Shown: piece after piece, positions 5,743-9,532 of the stretch | Layout of the letters: each line of letters begins with the position of its first letter | How positions within the stretch are numbered: the stretch's first letter is position 1 | Origin: Gammaproteobacteria bacterium | GTDB lineage: Bacteria; Pseudomonadota; Gammaproteobacteria; UBA9214 | DNA length: 9,532 bases | Assembly (NCBI GenBank): GCA_030632175.1 | Contig: DAOVVG010000071.1 | Span: forward strand, 1 to 9,532 | Reading direction: 5' to 3' | Position numbers and translations under genes: made by a program | Notes under the pieces: model-generated | The model's input: the letters and a program-made list of their open reading frames with translations, nothing else | Told to the model about the DNA's origin: nothing | Databases searched by the model: none

Positions 5743-7008
5743 CTATACATGACTTGCCAATGCCTCTGCTACAGTCATAAATGAACCACTGACGACAATC
5801 CTGTCTCCTCTGACGGCCTCAATCTTTGCCTGTTGAAAGGCACGGGCGGCATCCGGAAAACAGCGCGTATTCTTTTCAGCTTTCGGGCAGCACATCCTGT
5901 CTCGCAAAACACTGGCCGTCAAGCCACGGTCACTGCCAAGAGTGGCGAGATACCAGTAATCCACACTGTCAGCCAACGCTGCCGTGAATTCAGCTATATC
6001 CTTGTCATCCAGCATTCCCAGCACCAGGTAGGTTGCCCCGCTAACCGGACGGTCCAGCAGCACCCGGGCCAGACGCCGGGCACTGGCAACATTATGCGCA
6101 ACATCAAATATAAGCTCGACTGCACCGCTCAGTATCTGGCAACGTCCGGTTAAGTTCACAGTTTGCAGACCTTGCTCAATGGCTGTACGCGAAACCGGGA
6201 GTTCATCGGCCACTGCTTCCAGCACCATCAGGACACCGGCAGCGTTATCCAGCTGGTGCTGGCCGGTCAGTGCCGGCAACGGCAGGTCTTGACAGGTACT
6301 GCCTGTGCCCTGCCAGCTCCAGGTGGTTGCGGTTGACCGGTAGCTGAATTGCGCGCCCAGGCAAAACCAGTGTGCACCCAGCTCACGTGCCCTGTTTTCA
6401 ATGCTGTGAGGGGGATTTGCGTCAGAGCAAACTGCCGGGCGACCAGCGCGTAAGATACCGGCCTTTTCCCGCCCGATCGTCTCGCGATCTATACCCAGCC
6501 AGGCGCTGTGATCGATATCGATTGAGGTGATCAATGCAACATCGCTATCCAGAACATTAACGGCATCCAGTCGACCACCCAACCCGACTTCCAGCACTGC
6601 AACATCCAGTGACGCACGGCTGAACAGCAGTAGCGCTGCCAGCGTGCCGAACTCAAAGTAAGACAGGCTGACAGAACCGCGCGCCTCGTCTACATCCGCA
6701 AACGCCGAACACAGAGACGCATCATCGACTTCCTGTCCGCCAATACGTATCCGTTCGTTATAACGATGCAGGTGTGGCGAGGTATAGCAGCCGGTTCGAT
6801 AATCGGCAGCAAGTAAAACAGACTCCAGCATCGCAACACTTGAACCCTTGCCATTGGTTCCAGCAACAGTGACGACAGTAAAATCCGGCTGCAGCAACTG
6901 CAGACGTTCTGCAACGGTCGCTACACGTTCCAGTCCAAGGTCGATTTTTTGAGGGTGCAGGGTCTCCTGCCAGGCCAGCCAGTCAGCGAGGGTATTAAAA
7001 CGTGGCAT
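5743..7008 (-). CDS. folC: Bifunctional folylpolyglutamate synthase / dihydrofolate synthase
   Basis: A Mur-ligase-family enzyme that adds glutamate to dihydropteroate and then further glutamates to reduced folates, using ATP in the cytoplasm. It is full length at 421 residues. Visible are KIDLGLERV (21-29), the P-loop GTNGKGS (50-56), TSPHL (76-80), LEVGLGGRLDAVN (139-151), DIDHSAWLG (164-172), REKAGI (180-185) with the likely carbamylated Lys182, TGRCQ (287-291), DVAHN (302-306) and GMLDDKD (331-337). The usual DVAHNP motif reads DVAHNV here, and DHT reads DHS. The ATG at 7008 is the only upstream start before an in-frame stop. No purine-rich ribosome-binding site precedes it; the preceding bases are pyrimidine-rich (TTTTTCCTT). 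It lies 85 bases after accD and 50 before the SPOR gene, in the common accD-folC-dedD order. Confidence 0.95.
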   Translation of the reverse strand: MPRFNTLADWLAWQETLHPQKIDLGLERVATVAERLQLLQPDFTVVTVAGTNGKGSSVAMLESVLLAADYRTGCYTSPHLHRYNERIRIGGQEVDDASLCSAFADVDEARGSVSLSYFEFGTLAALLLFSRASLDVAVLEVGLGGRLDAVNVLDSDVALITSIDIDHSAWLGIDRETIGREKAGILRAGRPAVCSDANPPHSIENRARELGAHWFCLGAQFSYRSTATTWSWQGTGSTCQDLPLPALTGQHQLDNAAGVLMVLEAVADELPVSRTAIEQGLQTVNLTGRCQILSGAVELIFDVAHNVASARRLARVLLDRPVSGATYLVLGMLDDKDIAEFTAALADSVDYWYLATLGSDRGLTASVLRDRMCCPKAEKNTRCFPDAARAFQQAKIEAVRGDRIVVSGSFMTVAEALASHV

Positions 7009-7093
7009 AAGGAAAAACCGGCAAAGGTAGTCCGTAGCTGGTCAGAGTGGACACCCTGTAGGCGATGTTACGTGCACGACAATCGCCGAATCT

Positions 7094-7966
7094 TCAGTCT
7101 CCGGTTGCCGTTGATGGCTGATTCGTCAACATGGCAAGCAGACTGCCTATTTTCTCGCTCATTTCCCGACGATCAACAATCATGTCAATGGCACCGTGTT
7201 CCAGCAGAAATTCACTGCGCTGGAATCCCTCGGGGAGAGTTTCACGGACAGTCTGCTCAATAACACGCGGACCCGCAAATCCAATCAGCGCGCGGGGTTC
7301 GGCAATATTAAGATCACCCAGCATGGCGAAACTGGCAGATACCCCGCCCATTGTCGGGTCAGTGAGTACAGAGATATAAGGCACACCTGCCCCGGACAAT
7401 TTTGCCAGGGTAGCACTGGTCTTGGCCATCTGCATCAGGGAAAACAGCGCCTCTTGCATACGTGCTCCGCCACTGGCAGAGAAACAAATCAACGGCCATC
7501 TGTTCTTCAGGCAAAGCTCGGCCGCACGTACGAAACGCTCGCCAACAACTGCCCCCATGGAGCCACCCATAAATCTGAATTCGAAGGCCATCGCCACTAC
7601 CGGCAATCCCAGCAAAGTGCCCTGCATGGATACCAGCGCATCTTTCTCGCCGGTTACTTTCTGTGCCGTATTCAGCCGGTCACGGTATTTCTTGCTATCC
7701 TTGAACTTGAGCACATCAACCGGTTCCAGGCCGGCATCAAGCTCTTTCTGTGAACCATCATCGAGAAACATCTGCAATCGCAGACGTGCGCCGATACGCA
7801 TGTGGTGACTGCATTTCGGGCAAACATCAAAATTTCTTTCCAGCTCGGAACGGTACAGCACCGCAGCACAGCTGTCGCATTTGATCCATAAACCCTCTGG
7901 TACGGTACGTTTGTTACCACCGACCGTACGAATCTTGGAAGGGACAAGTTTGCTAAACCAGCTCAT
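7094..7966 (-). CDS. accD: Acetyl-CoA carboxylase carboxyltransferase subunit beta
   Basis: This is the beta half of the carboxyltransferase that, with AccA, moves carboxyl from biotin-BCCP to acetyl-CoA, the first step of fatty-acid synthesis. It has 290 residues, which is normal. An N-terminal four-cysteine zinc finger is complete (Cys30, Cys33, Cys49, Cys52). The crotonase-like fold follows, with MGGSMGAVVGE (133-143), SASGGARMQE (163-172), DPTMGGVSASFA (203-214) and GFAGPRVIEQT (229-239). E. coli AccD uses its zinc finger to bind its own mRNA; the same could hold here but is not shown. The ATG has only a weak upstream AGG about 12 bases away. The gene begins 45 bases after trpA, so it may share the trp transcript, a common arrangement in gammaproteobacteria outside the enterics. 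Confidence 0.97.
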   Translation of the reverse strand: MSWFSKLVPSKIRTVGGNKRTVPEGLWIKCDSCAAVLYRSELERNFDVCPKCSHHMRIGARLRLQMFLDDGSQKELDAGLEPVDVLKFKDSKKYRDRLNTAQKVTGEKDALVSMQGTLLGLPVVAMAFEFRFMGGSMGAVVGERFVRAAELCLKNRWPLICFSASGGARMQEALFSLMQMAKTSATLAKLSGAGVPYISVLTDPTMGGVSASFAMLGDLNIAEPRALIGFAGPRVIEQTVRETLPEGFQRSEFLLEHGAIDMIVDRREMSEKIGSLLAMLTNQPSTATGD

Positions 7967-8011
7967 GCTATTGATTGTACCTGCTCATCTATTGTGACAG
8001 AAACCCTGTCG

Positions 8012-8821
8012 TTAGACCGATTGATCAATGGCTGATCGCAGTTCAGCCACAGTTGCCGCCAGCGTAGACGGAATCTGATCGGGCTGACCTGCAAGCCCGG
8101 CCAGTTGCCCGACCAGAACGCTTCCGACAATGACCGCATCAGCAATGCCCGCAACCTGGGCAGCAGACTCACCATCACGGATACCAAAACCCACTCCGAC
8201 AGGCAGCTCGGTATATTTTCGTAACTCATTGAGTTTACTTGAAACCGAGGACACATCAAGACTGTTTGCCCCGGTCACGCCCTTGAACGACACATAATAG
8301 ATAAACCCGCTGGCCACCTCACTGACCTTGCGCATCCGTGATTCATTGCTGGTGGGCGCCAGCAGAAAGATGGAATCGATATCCACAGCCTTCATGGCAG
8401 CGATAAACTCTTCCGCCTCTTCCGGTGGCAAATCAACAGTCAGTATTCCATCGACCCCGGCCGCAGCGGCCGCACTGGCAAATTCGCTGTAACCCCAGAC
8501 TTCGATAGGGTTAAGGTAGCCCATCAGTATAACCGGCGTCGATGCGTCCTGCTGCCGAAACTCATGCACCATATCAAGCACCTGATGCAGGGTAACGTTA
8601 TGTTTAAGGGCGCGCTCGCAGGCTGCCTGAATGACCGGCCCATCGGCCATGGGATCGGAAAACGGCACTCCGATTTCCAGTAAATCCGCACCCGCGGCCA
8701 CCATGGCATGTAGCAAGGGGACGGTAACGTCAGGTTGTGGATCACCTGCGGTGACAAACGGTATCAACGCCTTGCGTTGCCGTGACTTCAGTTCCGTGAA
8801 ACGTGCCTGGATCCGGCTCAT
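8012..8821 (-). CDS. trpA: Tryptophan synthase alpha subunit
   Basis: It cleaves indole-3-glycerol phosphate to indole and glyceraldehyde 3-phosphate and passes indole through a tunnel to TrpB. It has 269 residues, one longer than E. coli TrpA, and the catalytic Glu49 (LLEIGVPFSDP) and Asp60 (MADGP) fall at the same positions as in E. coli. The flexible loop is YYVSFKGVTGANS (175-187), and phosphate-binding glycines are in GVGFGI (209-214) and IVGS (231-234). The ATG overlaps the trpB stop as ATGA, with AAGGA at 8830-8834, 8 bases upstream, inside trpB. Translational coupling would keep the two subunits equimolar. Confidence 0.97.
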   Translation of the reverse strand: MSRIQARFTELKSRQRKALIPFVTAGDPQPDVTVPLLHAMVAAGADLLEIGVPFSDPMADGPVIQAACERALKHNVTLHQVLDMVHEFRQQDASTPVILMGYLNPIEVWGYSEFASAAAAAGVDGILTVDLPPEEAEEFIAAMKAVDIDSIFLLAPTSNESRMRKVSEVASGFIYYVSFKGVTGANSLDVSSVSSKLNELRKYTELPVGVGFGIRDGESAAQVAGIADAVIVGSVLVGQLAGLAGQPDQIPSTLAATVAELRSAIDQSV

Positions 8822-9532
8822 ACCTCGATTCCTTCCAGCGCAGCAATCGTATGTACATCCTTGTCACCCCGGCCAGACAGATTCACGATTACAATCTGAT
8901 CTTTTTTCATCCCGGCAGCAAGCTTTGCTGTGTATGCCAGCGCATGACTGGATTCCAGCGCAGGCATAATGCCTTCTTTTCGGGTCAGCTCATGAAATGC
9001 AGTCATTGCCTCCGTATCTGTGACCGCAACATAGGTGGCACGACCGGTGTCTTTCAGCCAGGCATGTTCCGGTCCGACACCCGGATAGTCGAGCCCTGCC
9101 GAGATTGAATGTGTTTCGATAATCTGGCCATCGCTGTCTTCCATCAGGTAAGTACGGTTGCCATGCAGCACACCCGGACTGCCGGCGCACAGGGGCGCTG
9201 CATGTCGGCCGGTCTCAACGCCATCGCCGCCGCCCTCGACACCATACATGGCTACATCCCGGTCTTCGATAAACGGATGGAACAAACCAATAGCATTGGA
9301 ACCACCACCCACACAGGCAACCAGTGCATCCGGAAGACGCCCTTCCTGCGCCATAATCTGCTGTCGTGCTTCCCGGCCTATTATGGTCTGAAAATCACGG
9401 ACCATGGCCGGATAGGGATGCGGACCTGCAACTGTGCCGATAATGTAGAACGTATTATCAATATTGGTCACCCAGTCACGCATGGCCTCATTGAGCGCAT
9501 CCTTCAGCGTTCTGGAACCCGATTCCACCGAC
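8818..9532 (-). CDS. trpB: Tryptophan synthase beta subunit, C-terminal part
   Basis: This PLP enzyme joins indole and serine to give tryptophan. Only the last 237 codons are present, about 60% of a normal 400-residue TrpB. The gene runs off the window at 9532, so the N-terminal domain and the PLP lysine are not visible. A GTG at 9528 is an internal codon (the Val of VESGSRTLKDA), not the start. Visible motifs, numbered from the window edge, are GPHPYP (36-41), the PLP phosphate loop GGGSNA (75-80), GRHAAPLCAGSPGVLHGNRT (108-127), LESSHA with the Glu next to the cofactor (192-197), and SGRGDKD (219-225), which contacts the pyridine ring. The stop overlaps the trpA start. The frame is intact, so truncation is only due to the window. 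Confidence 0.97.
   Translation of the reverse strand, partial: SVESGSRTLKDALNEAMRDWVTNIDNTFYIIGTVAGPHPYPAMVRDFQTIIGREARQQIMAQEGRLPDALVACVGGGSNAIGLFHPFIEDRDVAMYGVEGGGDGVETGRHAAPLCAGSPGVLHGNRTYLMEDSDGQIIETHSISAGLDYPGVGPEHAWLKDTGRATYVAVTDTEAMTAFHELTRKEGIMPALESSHALAYTAKLAAGMKKDQIVIVNLSGRGDKDVHTIAALEGIEV

Noticed and set aside
7196..7753. A 185-codon plus-strand open frame opposite accD
   Set aside because: It lies wholly antisense to a well-conserved accD, has no ribosome-binding site of note and has Ser/Arg/His-rich composition unlike a known family. It is a shadow of accD codon use.
9526..9528. GTG as the start of a short trpB
   Set aside because: The codon is the Val of the conserved internal motif VESGSRTLKDA, and the frame stays open to the window edge, so this is a window truncation.
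1..9532. A novel multi-gene system such as defence island, mobile element or biosynthetic cluster
   Set aside because: All large genes belong to known housekeeping families in a usual order. Only the DUF2914 protein and the lipoprotein are of unknown function, and two convergent genes do not make a supported system.

Overview
The window looks like chromosomal DNA from a gammaproteobacterium. It is mostly a conserved block of housekeeping genes, all on the minus strand. In transcription order, from high to low coordinate, these are trpB (5' end outside the window), trpA, accD, folC, a DedD-type SPOR-domain gene, cvpA, purF and metZ, followed by a putative lipoprotein gene. This order is close to that known from pseudomonads and other gammaproteobacteria, and PurF is the E. 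coli type, with no propeptide ahead of its catalytic cysteine. Genus and species cannot be read from the sequence. Every reading frame in the block is intact, and I see no tRNA, rRNA, insertion sequence, CRISPR array or phage gene.

Layout. Positions 1-87 hold the tail of an unrecognised plus-strand gene. Positions 157-717 (+) encode an exported DUF2914-type protein with a Gly/Trp-rich tail. It meets the minus-strand lipoprotein gene (720-1454) tail to tail, with two bases between the stop codons. Then come metZ (1523-2713), a 206-base regulatory intergenic region, purF (2920-4431), cvpA (4454-4951), a 129-base gap with a possible promoter, the SPOR gene (5081-5692), folC (5743-7008), accD (7094-7966), trpA (8012-8821) and partial trpB (8818 to the window end). 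No gene-free stretch exceeds 300 bases.

The genes serve tryptophan synthesis (trpBA), the first step of fatty-acid synthesis (accD), folate (folC), cell-envelope and division functions (SPOR protein), purine synthesis (cvpA-purF) and methionine synthesis (metZ). trpB and trpA overlap by four bases, and the other minus-strand genes are spaced 22 to 206 bases apart, so several probably share transcripts.

The most informative element lies between purF and metZ. The minus strand there carries a strong match to a SAM-II riboswitch aptamer, directly downstream of a promoter with a perfect -35 box. It is followed by an intrinsic terminator, and a near-perfect competing helix could act as an antiterminator. 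This reads as a complete SAM-controlled transcriptional off-switch for methionine synthesis. SAM-II is best known from alphaproteobacteria, so its place in this gammaproteobacterial-type purF-metZ junction deserves attention. I found no convincing novel multi-gene system such as defence, secondary metabolism or mobile DNA.
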